A stretch of DNA of 29,277 nucleotides from Chitinophagaceae bacterium (GCA_016719815.1 JADJYK010000008.1:1-29277); one strand, 5' to 3'. Shown: positions 17,441-27,299, numbered from the stretch's first letter. The notes: generated by a model from the letters alone, not told the origin. A program made the numbers and translations.

Positions 17441-18851
17441 TAACAGACTTTTCCTGGCCGGCGGATTGATTTTTATTTTCTGCCTGGCGATAGCTGCATT
17501 CACCGGTAAATTTCTGATTATTACAATTCCCTTTTTACTACTGGTATTTATTGCCGGATGGCAGTTCCGTGAGATCTTATTTTTGGCACTGCTTTTTTCA
17601 TTGCCATTTTCTGCTGAATATAGTTTCTCCGCCCGCCTTGGCACCGATCTGCCTGATGAGCCGCTGATGTGGCTTACCTCATTTATTGTTACAGGCTCAG
17701 TGTTGTACAATCCCGCAGACTTAAAAAGAAAATACCTGCTTCATCCGCTAAGTGTTATATTCTTCATCTTGTTGTTATGGATAATAGTGACAGTATTTTT
17801 TTCTGCAGAGCCGGAAACTTCTGTTAAGTTTCTTCTTGCAAAAGGCTGGTATGTCCTTGCCTTTTTTGTTGCCCCACTGCTTTTTCTGCAACAGAAGGAG
17901 GTTATTGAAAAAGCGATTTCGGTATTAACGGCTGCAATGATTATCGTGGTATTGATTGTTCTTTACCAGCACTATCAAGCAGGATTTTCTTTTGCCACGG
18001 TTAACGATGCTTTAATTCCTTTTTCAGAAATCATGTGACCTATTCCGCCATGCTGGTTTGTTTTGTTCCCCTGCTGATTGCTTTCCGTGTTAAATACAAT
18101 TCGCATCCATGGCTGGGGAGATTGTTTCTTTTGCTGATACCAATATTCCTCGTTGCTGTTTTCTTTTCCTATGCAAGAGGTGCCTGGCTGGCATTGGCAG
18201 CAGGCGGTGCCGCATGGTTTCTGATACGGCACAAGCTGCTGGTTACCGGCTTTGTCATTTCTGTTATAATTGGAACAACTGCTCTTTTCTGGCTAAAGCA
18301 AAACGACCGGTACCTGCAATATGCACATGATTTTAAAACAACGATTTTTCATAAAAATTTCAATGAACATCTCATCGCCACTTACAGGCTGAAAGATGTA
18401 TCAACCGCCGAACGGTTTTACCGTTGGATTGCCGGAGTGAGAATGATAAAAGACAACCCGGTTATCGGTTTCGGCCCCGGTAGTTTTTACCCGAATTATA
18501 AAGAATATACCGTCCCGGCCTTTAAAACATGGGTAAGCAATAACAAAGACCACTCCACAGTTCATAATTATTTTTTGTTGCTGGCCGTAGAACAGGGTTT
18601 ACCCGGACTGTTTTTCTTTCTGCTGCTGACTGGAGCTATGTTGTTTTTTGCTCAACGTATTTATCATTCTTCGTCAGCCCCTTTCCACAAAGCTATCGGC
18701 ATGCTAACAGGTGTTATTCTCGTTATGATATTGGTAGTTAACTTTCTAAGCGATTTAATAGAAACGGATAAAACCGGCAGCCTCTTCTTTTGTGCCTTTC
18801 CTCCTGATAATTGCATCAGTCAATTCAAAAAACGACTGTAAGCCACGATAA
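17437..18851 (+). CDS. O-antigen ligase/polymerase family membrane protein (Wzy_C), frameshifted
   Basis: This is an inner-membrane protein with ten or more hydrophobic segments and the large periplasmic loop of the Wzy_C/WaaL family. The loop contains AERFYRWIAGVRMIKDNPVI, the family's hallmark GFGPGSFYPNY, then NKDHSTVHNYFLLLAVEQGL before the final helices. Frame breaks lie just after the start, at about 18030 and near 18790; corrected, it ends LIIASVNSKNDCKPR. About 470 residues. It starts within the stop of the Wzz-like gene, so the pair forms an operon for assembly or attachment of a surface glycan. Whether it polymerises or ligates cannot be told from sequence. Confidence 0.82.
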
Positions 18852-18870
18852 ATAAAGCGATATTTTTTGA

Positions 18871-18878
18871 TACATTTG
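18871..18878 (+). promoter_or_regulatory. -7 element TACATTTG before the repeat lipoprotein
   Basis: TACATTTG matches TAnnTTTG and ends 18 bases before the ATG at 18897. No clear -33 TTTG is present. Confidence 0.5.
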
Positions 18879-18896
18879 CGCAAAACAATTCAGTAA

Positions 18897-19161
18897 ATGA
18901 GAAAAATTTTCTTTTCAAAAAGCAGCTCTTGCTGCCTCTTTAGTAGCTATGTCTTTCATCGTTTTCCCGGCTTGTAATAACGGCGGAAAAGAAAGAAGAC
19001 AACACTGCTGTTGACAGCAGCCAGTACAAAAAGATCAGTGGGCTGACACAACTCAAAATGCAGACAGCAACCAGTACAAAAAAGACCAGTGGGCTGATAG
19101 TACAAAAGCAGACAGTGCTAAATTCAAGAAAGATCAGTGGGCTGATACAACGAAGAAATAA
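18897..19161 (+). CDS. Small lipoprotein with three KKDQWAD repeats, frameshifted
   Basis: The signal peptide, corrected for two indels, ends in a lipobox FPAC followed by NNGGK. The mature part is almost entirely three tandem units: QYKKDQWADTT, then QYKKDQWADST, then KFKKDQWADTTKK, linked by Asn/Ala/Asp/Ser-rich spacers. At DNA level the first copy has A5 where the second has A6, showing directly that an indel broke the first unit. About 87 residues, hydrophilic and charged. I do not recognise the family. It is probably surface or periplasmic. Confidence 0.65.
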
Positions 19162-19242
19162 TTTCCTGAACAGTAATGTTCGCTGAAGTTGTATTGCTTT
19201 TTTCTTACCTAACAGCATAATGGCCTGTTGCCATTAAACGTT

Positions 19243-20460
19243 ATGCTCCGCAAATACCAGCAATATGTTTGGTTGAGTATTTTTTTTCTGTCTTTCACAG
19301 AAAATCTGTTTGCTCAACCCGCAGATACTTCAGCCATAGTAAAGCAATTAGTGCAGCAGGTTAAAGCAGTGTATGCTCCAGATAAAAGGGTAAAAGTTTG
19401 GGTTGTAAACGAACCCGCCCAGGGATCAATAACAGGCTATACCACCGAGCCGGCTGCTATTGCTTTATTAAAGAAAAAATTAGACAGTGCCAACCTGTCC
19501 CCCTCTCTCAATATCGAATCACTTCCGCAAAAAAGCCTTGGTGCTGAAACAAAGGGGATTATCCGTGTGTCTGTAGCCCACCATCGTTTTGAACCTAATG
19601 ATGCTGCCGAAATGGCCACGCAGTCGCTAATGGGCACACCGGTTGACATCTTAATGAAAAAAGGTGGTTATTATCTTGTCCGCACACCCGACCAGTATAT
19701 TGCCTGGACAGAAGCGATGATGGTACATCGTACTAACGAGGCAGGTCTTCGCAACTGGCAGCAACAGGATAAAATTGTGGTAATGTCACCTTTCGCCCTG
19801 TTGCAGGAAAAACCTTCCAAAGAAATTGATGTGGTAACAGACCTTGTGGCAGGCAACATCCTTAAACTGGTTAAAAAGAAAGGCCGCTATTATGCCTGCG
19901 AACTGCCTGATGGCAGAAAAGGTTATTTACCAAAATCAGCGGTCGCTGTTTATAAAAGATGGACAAGTAAAACGGCAACAGTTGAAAATGTAATTCAGTC
20001 GGCCAAAAACATGCTGGGCACACCTTACCTGTGGGGCGGCACCAGTATTAAAGGGGTTGACTGCAGCGGGTTTGTAAAAACGGCTTACTTCGTAAATGGT
20101 GTTGTACTTCCCCGTGATGCAAGCCAGCAGGTCTTAGCTGGTGAAACGGTTGACATTAAAGACCACGACACAGTTTCGGTAACCAGAGCGTTGCATAACC
20201 TGTTGCCCGGCGACTTACTCTTTTTTTCTTCATTAAAAGATGGTAAACCTACCGGCCGGGTAACACATGTGGCCTTGTATTTGGGAAATGCCATGTACAT
20301 ACATGCATCTGGCATGGTGCGCATCAACAGTATGTTGCCCGGACCTGATTATGCCGACTGGGAAACAAGGGCGTTTGTAGCCGCCAAACGGTTTATTTCA
20401 AGCACCACACAAAGTGGTATTACTCCGGTAGGAGTTCATCCATATTATAATCCCCAGTAA
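19243..20460 (+). CDS. Secreted SH3 plus NlpC/P60 peptidase (YkfC-like)
   Basis: This is an intact 405-residue secreted cysteine peptidase. The signal peptide ends near FAQPADT. Two bacterial SH3-like segments follow (about residues 120-155 and 180-240). The NlpC/P60 domain then has catalytic Cys274 in GVDCSGF and His342 in VTHVALY, with a further His in YIHASG. This architecture matches gamma-D-glutamyl-L-diamino acid endopeptidases of the YkfC type, which cut cell-wall peptides. The stop overlaps the start of a dipeptide epimerase (TAATG), the same partnership seen in murein-peptide recycling. The ATG at 19243 is preferred over an upstream TTG at 19228. It is one of the few unbroken genes here. 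Confidence 0.9.
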   Translation: MLRKYQQYVWLSIFFLSFTENLFAQPADTSAIVKQLVQQVKAVYAPDKRVKVWVVNEPAQGSITGYTTEPAAIALLKKKLDSANLSPSLNIESLPQKSLGAETKGIIRVSVAHHRFEPNDAAEMATQSLMGTPVDILMKKGGYYLVRTPDQYIAWTEAMMVHRTNEAGLRNWQQQDKIVVMSPFALLQEKPSKEIDVVTDLVAGNILKLVKKKGRYYACELPDGRKGYLPKSAVAVYKRWTSKTATVENVIQSAKNMLGTPYLWGGTSIKGVDCSGFVKTAYFVNGVVLPRDASQQVLAGETVDIKDHDTVSVTRALHNLLPGDLLFFSSLKDGKPTGRVTHVALYLGNAMYIHASGMVRINSMLPGPDYADWETRAFVAAKRFISSTTQSGITPVGVHPYYNPQ

Positions 20461-21617
20461 TGAATATTAAACGCAGAAACTTTTTGAAATCGGCTTCACT
20501 GCTTTCCGGTTCTGTTGCATTGGGCAGCATTATTCCGGCCGGTGCAGTGTGGGCTTCGCCTTTATTTGAACAAAAAAAGGAAAGCTAACCCTGCGTTACA
20601 GGGCCTATACACTGGAGCTGAAACATGCATTTGGCGTAGCACTCAACACCCGTAAAACTACACCCGTTGTATTAACCGAGTTGGAATATGACGGTCTGAA
20701 AGGTTATGGCGAAGCAAGTATGCCGCCTTACCTTGGCGAAAGCCATGAATCGGTTCTAAAGTTTTTGGGCAAAGGTGGATTTAACCCAATTTAAAGACCC
20801 TTTTCAATTGGAAGAGATATTGAGTTATGTAGATGGGGTGGATGCAAAAACACAGCCGCCAAAGCCAGTGTAGATATTGCCCCTGCATGATTTGGTGGGA
20901 AAAATAATGAAACAGCCCTGGCATAAAATATGGGGATTTAATGCAGAGAAAACACCGCCCACTTCTTTTACAATCGGTATTGACACCAAAGAAGTGGTGC
21001 TGGAGAAGATGAAGGAAACAGAACCCTTTAAAGTAATTAAGATAAAAATTGGCCGTGAAGAAAGCGACAAGATGATGGTGGAAACTGTCCGCAGCCAAAC
21101 TGATAAACCACTTACCATTGATGCCAACCAGGGATGGAAAGACAAGCAGTATGCATTAGACATGGCGCATTACCTGAAAGAGAATGGTGCCTTATTCTTA
21201 GAGCAGCCAATGCCCAAAGAAATGCCGGATGAGATTGCCTGGCTTACAGAAAGAAGCCCGTTGCCTATTATCGGCGATGAATCGGTACAGCGATTAGCCG
21301 ATGTAAAAAAAGCACACGGCGTTTATCATGGCATCAACATAAAGCTGATGAAATGCACCGGTATGCGTGAAGCCCACAAAATGCTTACACTGGCAAGGTC
21401 ACTCGATATGAAAGTGATGATTGGCTGCATGACAGAAACCTCCTGTGCCGTATCAGCGGCTGCACAACTATCGCCCATGATGGACTGGGCCGACCTTGAC
21501 GGCAACCTGCTAATTAAAAACGATGTGTACGAAGGCATGAAAGTGGTGGATGGAAAAATCACACTCAATAACCAGCCGGGCATTGGTATTAAACCTTTGA
21601 AGGGGAAGAAGGAATAG
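20460..21617 (+). CDS. Tat-exported L-Ala-D/L-Glu (dipeptide) epimerase, frameshifted
   Basis: This is an enolase-superfamily enzyme of the muconate-lactonizing type that inverts the Glu centre of L-Ala-D-Glu. The N-terminus is a twin-arginine signal: NIKRRNFLKSA plus a hydrophobic stretch ending AVWAS. A shift in an A7 run near 20577 then opens TLRYRAYTLELKHAFG. Active-site elements are the catalytic KxK in IKIKIG, metal ligands in TIDANQGW, LEQPM and IIGDES, and the second base in NIKLMKCTG. Further breaks lie near 20775 and 20850-20885. The start overlaps the NlpC/P60 stop by one base. Together the two would degrade murein peptides outside the cytoplasm; the TatC gene at 27300 supplies the exporter. 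Confidence 0.88.
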
Positions 21618-21685
21618 GTGCGCCTTAATTGGAGTCTGTACAAACATGGTTAGTGAGACCTCTCAATACAAAAATTAACCTTGCA

Positions 21686-22096
21686 ATGAAATATTTTCTT
21701 ACAGTCTTCTTGCTTATCATTTTGACATCATGTAAACAAAAGCAAAAAAATATTAGTGACGTTCTGTTGGATGGGAATTGCTTTTGGGATATATACGATT
21801 CAGAAAAAAATTATAAAGTACGTTCAGGATATCGTATAAAACCAGATGGTTCTTGTTATCGACTTAGGTATGATTTTATTGATGGGAAAAGAAGTGATAG
21901 TGTTTATAAAGTTAGCGCAGATGTTTTTGATTTGAACAGATGGGACTTAATAGATAGTACACTTTATATTAGTTTTTATGCAATAGAAGTTCTTAGATTT
22001 AATGCTGATACTGTTTTTTTCAAAACCAAAGACACTGCACAAAGATTTTTTTTAGTTAAGAATTGTAAAACTAAGAGTGCTTTTGAAAACTGGTGA
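21686..22096 (+). CDS. AT-rich small lipoprotein of unknown function
   Basis: The frame is intact, 136 residues. The signal peptide MKYFLTVFLLIILTSCK has a lipobox LTSC. The mature part contains GYRIKPDGSCYRLRYD and WDLIDSTLYISFYAIEVLRF, a pattern of short beta strands seen in small periplasmic lipoproteins. I do not recognise the family. Base composition is clearly more AT-rich than the genes on either side, suggesting recent acquisition. It stands alone between the epimerase and a convergent glycosyltransferase, with only 69 bases upstream and no convincing promoter. Confidence 0.75.
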   Translation: MKYFLTVFLLIILTSCKQKQKNISDVLLDGNCFWDIYDSEKNYKVRSGYRIKPDGSCYRLRYDFIDGKRSDSVYKVSADVFDLNRWDLIDSTLYISFYAIEVLRFNADTVFFKTKDTAQRFFLVKNCKTKSAFENW

Positions 22097-22135
22097 GACT
22101 GCTGTAATTCCCAATACCAATTATCATATAATGCC

Positions 22136-23333
22136 TTACCTCACTTTCCTTCCCTTCCACTCATATTTTCCAAACTGGCCAAACAAGCCAGATACAATCG
22201 TATATAAAATATGTACCGGCTGAAAGAAAGGAAAGTATTTAAGTAAAGATTGTTTGTGAAAGAATGTGGCCACCGAAACCACAAAGGGTAATTCAACTAC
22301 TGTTTTTGCAACCAGCAGCAGTAAGGCAAAGAGATATGCTTCCCTAAGCCAGCAACCAGCAACCTGCCTTGCCGGCAGGCAGGCCAGCAGCCCAAGAAAC
22401 GATAAGTTAAACAGGTACACCAGTAGCAACACCCAAAAAAATTCTTTTGTCGTTATACTTGCCCGCCTTGCTGGCCCAGCGTATGCGTTGGTTAAAGAAT
22501 GCTTTCCATGTGGGCACAGCTGCAGTGGAAACAATGGCTTCTGTCGACTTCAGATAATGTACTTTTCCCGGGTATTGCTTTGCCATCTTGTGCATCAGCA
22601 GCATATCATCGCCGGAGGCGATTGCATCAATACCTTCAAACCCTTTTACTTTATAAAAAGCTTCCCGTTCGTAAGCAAGGTTTGCGCCATTGCACATCGA
22701 AAGTTGATTGTTGCTTACCGCAGCACCGGTTATTCCCTGCAACACCATAAAATCCATCGCCTGGAAAACCTGAACAACAGATGAGTTGTTGTTTATTACA
22801 ACAGGGGCTGCAATAAACACCGAACCGTTTTCTTCTTTAAACGAAGCGATAGCCGAAAGCCACCCGGGAGGTACAACGCAATCAGCATCGGTACAAACGA
22901 TAAGTGTGCCGGTGGCAGCAGCAATGCCGGTTTCAACCGCTTTCTTTTTGTATGAGTTAATGTCTTCCTCTTTTAGTTGCAACAATTTTACCGGTGAAAA
23001 TTGCCGCACTATTTCTGCCGTGTTATCGGTTGAGTGGTCGTTCACCACAATCACTTCAAAAAGATGTTGTGGGTAATTCTGTTGCTGCAGCGATTGAAGC
23101 AATGCGCCAATGTTAGCCTCTTCATTTCTTGCAGGTATGATTACGCTGATGGTGGTGGTGGGATTTGTACTATTTGTTTTGTACAAAGCAATCATCTTCC
23201 ATGCCCGGGTATAATAAACTATCAGCCTGGCATACAATAGAAAAGAATGGTAATAGTAATAGTAATAGTAATTAACATCCACATACAGGGCAAAACTACC
23301 GGAAAAGAGCAGCATACTATACCCTTGCTTCAA
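22136..23333 (-). CDS. Family 2 glycosyltransferase with membrane helices, one frameshift
   Basis: This is a processive-type GT2 enzyme anchored in the inner membrane. An N-terminal helix is followed by the GT-A start ISVIIPARNEEANIG. The nucleotide-sugar and metal site VCTDADCVVP (DxD) comes next, then the acceptor-site region ASGDDMLLMHKMA and the QxxRW-type motif FNQRIRWASKAGK. The C-terminal membrane helices follow after a frame change in an A7 run near 22437. About 400 residues. The donor and acceptor are unknown. Two repeats sit in the coding sequence: a hexanucleotide repeat near the 5' end and a palindromic element in the C-terminal part. It converges on the AT-rich lipoprotein gene. 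Confidence 0.88.
22363..22383. repeat. Short palindromic repeat inside the glycosyltransferase gene
   Basis: CCTGCC, TGCCGGCA and GGCAGG form an almost perfect palindrome with one extra T. It encodes ACLPARQVAG on the minus strand within a membrane region. Related CCGGCAGG palindromes encoding LPA-G-RQ-type peptides are common interspersed elements in Chitinophagaceae genomes (from general knowledge). Confidence 0.6.
23250..23273. repeat. Hexanucleotide tandem repeat in the glycosyltransferase 5' region
   Basis: GTAATA is repeated three times and then partly again. On the minus strand it encodes seven consecutive Tyr residues in the first membrane segment. Copy changes would keep the frame. 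Confidence 0.7.
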
Positions 23334-23369
23334 AAGTTATATATGGCTATTCCAGCCATTGCAATTTTT

Positions 23370-25117
23370 TTAGTTCCCAGCAATCTTTTCCCTGTAAAGA
23401 AGCGACCCTGTGGCAGTTAAGAAATTCCACCTGGTTATTAGTATCAATCCAAAGCAACTTTGCATTGTTACATACTTGTTCCCGCACATCGCCATTCCGG
23501 TTGCCAGGTAATAGGTGCCGGCAAGTGTTTCCAGTTTATCGTTTCTGATTCGTTTAATATACGACTGATTGGCAAAACCAGATTGCCCTCCTGTCGGGTA
23601 ATCCGTTGAGGATAATGTAATACCAATCAAGTTGGGCGGCAGCAAGTACTCCGTCTGTATTATATCCGAATTTTTGTGAACAGCTTTCGTCTGAACTATG
23701 CGTTTAAATTTATAATTATTATCAAGCGAATATTGTTCATATAAGCGGCAACTTCATCGGCCTCTTTATGAAACAGGAAAAGCCTTATTGCTCCGCCTGG
23801 CAACTGTCTTAATCCACCAGCTAACTCTGAGACGGCTGGCCATCTTATACTGTCAGCTACTTGTATGGAAAGGTCATTGCCGGTTTTATACTGAAGCAGG
23901 TAAAGGGTTGTAATACCCGGACGCTGACCGGAATAATATATCTTCCTGGCATTGGATACAAGGGCCATAAACTCATTCTTTGCCAACGGAATTAAACTCC
24001 AGATATAATAGCTGAAATCATTTACAGCAGAGTGCCTGTTGGGAAATTCGACATTTAATTGCCGGGAAGCAAAATCAATTAAAGGTTTTACGCTTACAGA
24101 TATTGTTGAGTCGGGTGTGTTTTCGTTTACCAGCTGTAACAGTGTGTCTTTTTCTGGATTTCGTTGCCATTCCATTTTCCACTTTACCTTTTGCCCGTTT
24201 AATTGCAGGTAGGGCACATTAAAAACTGTTGCAGGTAAAAAACTATTAATGCTATAGCCGGAAGTAACCGGCATGATGATTCTTTTTCCCAAAGCATACT
24301 GGCGGGTATTTTCCCAAACAGCTTTTTTTGCTTTGCAATGCCGCAGCAGGGTTGTTGTATAATAACTGTTCAAAGGCTGCCGGAGAAGAAATTCCTGTCT
24401 TGCCAGCTGGTATGATACATAAAGGCCAGTATTTGATGGTACTTCATTCTGTCTGCAATAAGAAAAAAGATCCGCTGGTTTTCAAGTTCATAACCTGTCA
24501 GCCGGGGCCGACTTTCTTAATGATGTAATGATTTTATCCCGGTATTGATCCAATAGTTTTTTGAAGCGGATATCAATGGCTAATTTTTTCATAATCATTA
24601 CAGCCAGTTCATCCGCTACCAGTTCTTTTATTGCGTTATTAAGATCTTCATTATCGTTGGCCCTGAACCGTCCAATTTCATACTGGTAATCGGCAGCATG
24701 CCCCATTTCGTGAGCCAGAATACCCAATATAGCAAAATTCCCGGCCAACATCATTTCTGCTTCGTCTTTAAAATGCTGATTGGGTTTCCATTTGTTATCA
24801 GTTAATACATTACTCCAGTTTCGCCAGTAAAGAGAACCCTGTTCGGGCATATTCATCATTTCAGAGAGCTTGATGCTGCGTTCATCGTGGTTGTAATAAG
24901 ACAATGGTTCATTAAATGGCTGTAATTTCAGAATCATTGCATCCGGAAAATGCACTCCTGCTGATGCATAGGCTTCTTTCAGACTTGCAAAGACGGATTC
25001 TGTACGACCATATGCAAGACTGTTGTACAAGCCATCAAAATATTTTTTATCGAGCTGTGCTGCAGGTTGCGACGGCAGCAGGTGTACTCCCAGTAAAAAG
25101 AAAAATAGTTTACGCAT
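23370..25117 (-). CDS. Secreted HExxH metallopeptidase-like protein, frameshifted
   Basis: Three open segments join to one protein of about 580 residues. It begins MRKLFFFLLGVHLLPSQPAA, a signal peptide. The zinc motif is H136-E-x-x-H140 (LAHEMGHAADYQ), and a downstream KELVADELAVM can supply the third ligand, as in gluzincins. A large C-terminal region rich in beta strands and Tyr/Trp (for example FPNRHSAVNDFSYYIWSL) is unassigned. Frame changes lie near 24400-24490 and 23700. The final residues are GSLLYREKIAGN. It is probably a periplasmic or secreted peptidase; the family is not identified with certainty. Confidence 0.7.
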
Positions 25118-25238
25118 ATACTTTTTTGCCGGTTAAGATTCTGTAACTGAAAAGTAAGAATAGAAAATTGTAATAAGAATTTTAAATGTAAGGCGTTGTA
25201 AATGTTCATCATTCTGTACAACAAACCATATCCCTCCT

Positions 25239-25246
25239 TACCTTTG
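25239..25246 (+). promoter_or_regulatory. -7 element TACCTTTG just before gmk
   Basis: TACCTTTG matches TAnnTTTG and ends only 13 bases before the gmk ATG, so the 5' leader would be about 5-8 bases. The -33 box is not clear. Confidence 0.55.
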
Positions 25247-25259
25247 CCCCCAATCTACT

Positions 25260-25838
25260 ATGCAGGATTTAACAAACAAAATCAACATTATTGCAGCGCC
25301 GTCCGGCTCTGGCAAAACATCGATAACCCGGCACTTATTGAAGGCGCTTGATGGCAATGGTTTTTTTTCTGTGTCCTGTGCCACCCGGCTACCCAGGAAT
25401 TATGAAAAACATGGAGTTGATTACTACTTCATCAGTCCGGATGAGTTTAAACATCACATAGCCAACCATGAGTTTGCCGAGTGGGAGATGGTGTATGAAG
25501 GCAAATACTATGGTACCCTGAAAAGTGAACTGCAGCGCATTTGGGATAATAACCGAACCCCGCTGCTCGATGTGGACGTTAAGGGTGGTGTAATGTGCAG
25601 CAGCAGTATCCCACACGGTCACTGTCGCTGTTTATTGAGCCGCCATCTATTGATGAACTGGAAAGAGGCTGAAAGCAAGAGGAACAGAAACCCCCGAATC
25701 ATTGAAGGCTCGAATAGACAAAGCATCCGTACGAACTTTCGTTTAAGTTGCAATTCGACAGGGTTGTCATCAACGACGATTTGGCCACAGCATGTGCCGA
25801 AGCGGAGGAAATTGTACCGGAAATTCCTGAGTTTCTGA
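25260..25838 (+). CDS. gmk: Guanylate kinase, frameshifted
   Basis: This cytosolic enzyme phosphorylates GMP to GDP and is normally essential. It starts MQDLTNKINIIAAPSGSGKT with the P-loop. It continues FSVSCATRLPR, HGVDYYFISPDEFK, the GMP-site segment HEFAEWEMVYEGKYYGT, and DVDVKGG. From about 25590 the frame is lost and regained in pieces: FIEPPSIDELERR, then FDRVVINDDLATACAEAEE, ending FLSF at 25838. About 193 codons, the normal length. Since the organism should need this gene, the breaks are best explained as sequencing errors. Confidence 0.93.
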   Translation: MQDLTNKINIIAAPSGSGKTSITRHLLKALDGNGFFSVSCATRLPRNYEKHGVDYYFISPDEFKHHIANHEFAEWEMVYEGKYYGTLKSELQRIWDNNRTPLLDVDVKGGVMCSSSIPHGHCRCLLSRHLLMNWKEAESKRNRNPRIIEGSNRQSIRTNFRLSCNSTGLSSTTIWPQHVPKRRKLYRKFLSF

Positions 25839-25900
25839 ACTTCGCAGAGGTCCCATTCTTCATTCACCATTTTCCATTCGCCATTTTATATCTTCGTGCC

Positions 25901-27141
25901 ATGATACCGTGGAATACTATTATCTTTTTCTTTATCATTCTGTTGCTGATGGCATTTTTTGCCGGCATTGAAATGGCCTTTTACAGCGCCAACCGGATGA
26001 GTTTTGAACTGAAGAAAAAGCAAGGTGGCCGGGCCACACAAATTGTATCGAAGTTTATTGATTCCCCGGCTAAGTTTTGGGTACTACTCTTATGGTTTTC
26101 CTATTTGTCTTGTTTTCTTATACTGCAATTAAGTACGGTAATGAGGCCGGCCTGGGAGTATATCGGAGTTCAGGCGTTTTCTGGCCACGACTTATAGCAG
26201 AAATTCTGATAGCTACTGTTGTTGTACTGTTTTTGCCGGGTTTATTCCCGTGCATGGTTTCGTGCCCGCAGCAATACCTGGGCAGGTTTTGCGCGATAAC
26301 GATTTTTATGGTCTTTTGCACCTGTTGCAACCCGGCTTATTGACTTATCAGAATGGATACTGAAGTTTATTTTTGATATAAACGATAAAACAGAAGAGCC
26401 GCTTACCAGTAGTGACTTGAAAAATTTTAACCAGCCTGCATCGGATGGTTCGGAATGAGCGAAGTACACAACTGATGGAGAATGCACAGGAACTGCCAAA
26501 AGTAAAAATCAGGCAATGTCTGGTTCCCGTAAGGAGATTATCGGTGTAGAAAACAAACCTCCATTGAGGAAATTAAAACAAGTTTGTTGAAACAAAACTG
26601 AGTAAATTTGTAGTATTTGAGAAGAATATTGACCATATTATTGGTTATATACATCAACTCTGACTCCGTTCAAAACCAGAGTCATTACAATCTGTATTGC
26701 TTCCTATATACCGGCGGTGCCGGGGAGTATGGAGTGCTTCAGATCTTATCGGCATTCCCACCCGTGAGCGGAAAAAGTATAGCCCGGGTGGTGTGGACGA
26801 GTTTGGGGTACTGAAGGTAAGCATATAATGGAAGATGTACTGGAAGAACTGTTTGGTGAGATACATCATGAATACGACACAGAGGATTTTCTAGAAAAGC
26901 AACTCTGTTGAAAGTGAATATATTTTCTCAGGCCGTCTTGAACTGGACTACCCGGAAGAAAAATATGGTTTTGTGTTTGACAATGAAGAGCCGTGAGACT
27001 CTTTCTGGTTATATCATTCGATTATTACGAAACAATTCCGCAGCAAAAGAACGCATTATTATTGGCGATTACGAGTTTGACATACTGAACGTGTTTATTG
27101 GGACAAGGATTGAAACGGTTAAGATGAAGAAACTAAAGTAA
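25901..27141 (+). CDS. GldE-like CNNM/CBS/CorC_HlyC membrane protein, heavily frameshifted
   Basis: The N-terminal CNNM membrane domain is clear: LLLMAFFAGIEMAFYSANRM, FELKKKQGG, then FLFVLFSYTAIKYGNEAG. After correction, VPAAIPGQVLRDN appears. The paired CBS region has MENAQELPKVKIRQCLVPRK and KLSKFVVFEKNIDHIIGYIH. A poorly readable stretch (about 26650-26820) leads to MEDVLEELFGEIHHEYDTED, and the C-terminal CorC_HlyC domain ends IIGDYEFDILNVFIGTRIETV. The span of about 413 codons is slightly short of the usual 430-440. In Bacteroidota this family includes GldE, linked to gliding motility, and hemolysin-C-like metal transport proteins. More than ten indels occur. Gliding itself cannot be inferred from this gene alone. 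Confidence 0.8.
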
Positions 27142-27299
27142 AGGATTTAAACTACTTTAGTTGCCAGCTACGGAGATGACATTCAGAATTGACTATTCGT
27201 CATTCACTATTCATCATTTATCTTTTGCCCTCCTATAAACTACCATGGTTTTTACTTGGATTTTTTAAATAAACGGAGTGGTGATTAGTAAAGGCAGAG

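Noticed and set aside
17087..17710. Long open frame (about 207 codons) on the minus strand
   Set aside because: It lies opposite the Wzz-like and ligase genes, whose frames show family motifs; the minus product is low-complexity and basic with no recognisable domain.
22266..22784. Open frame of about 172 codons on the plus strand
   Set aside because: It is antisense to the glycosyltransferase, which has GT2 motifs on the other strand.
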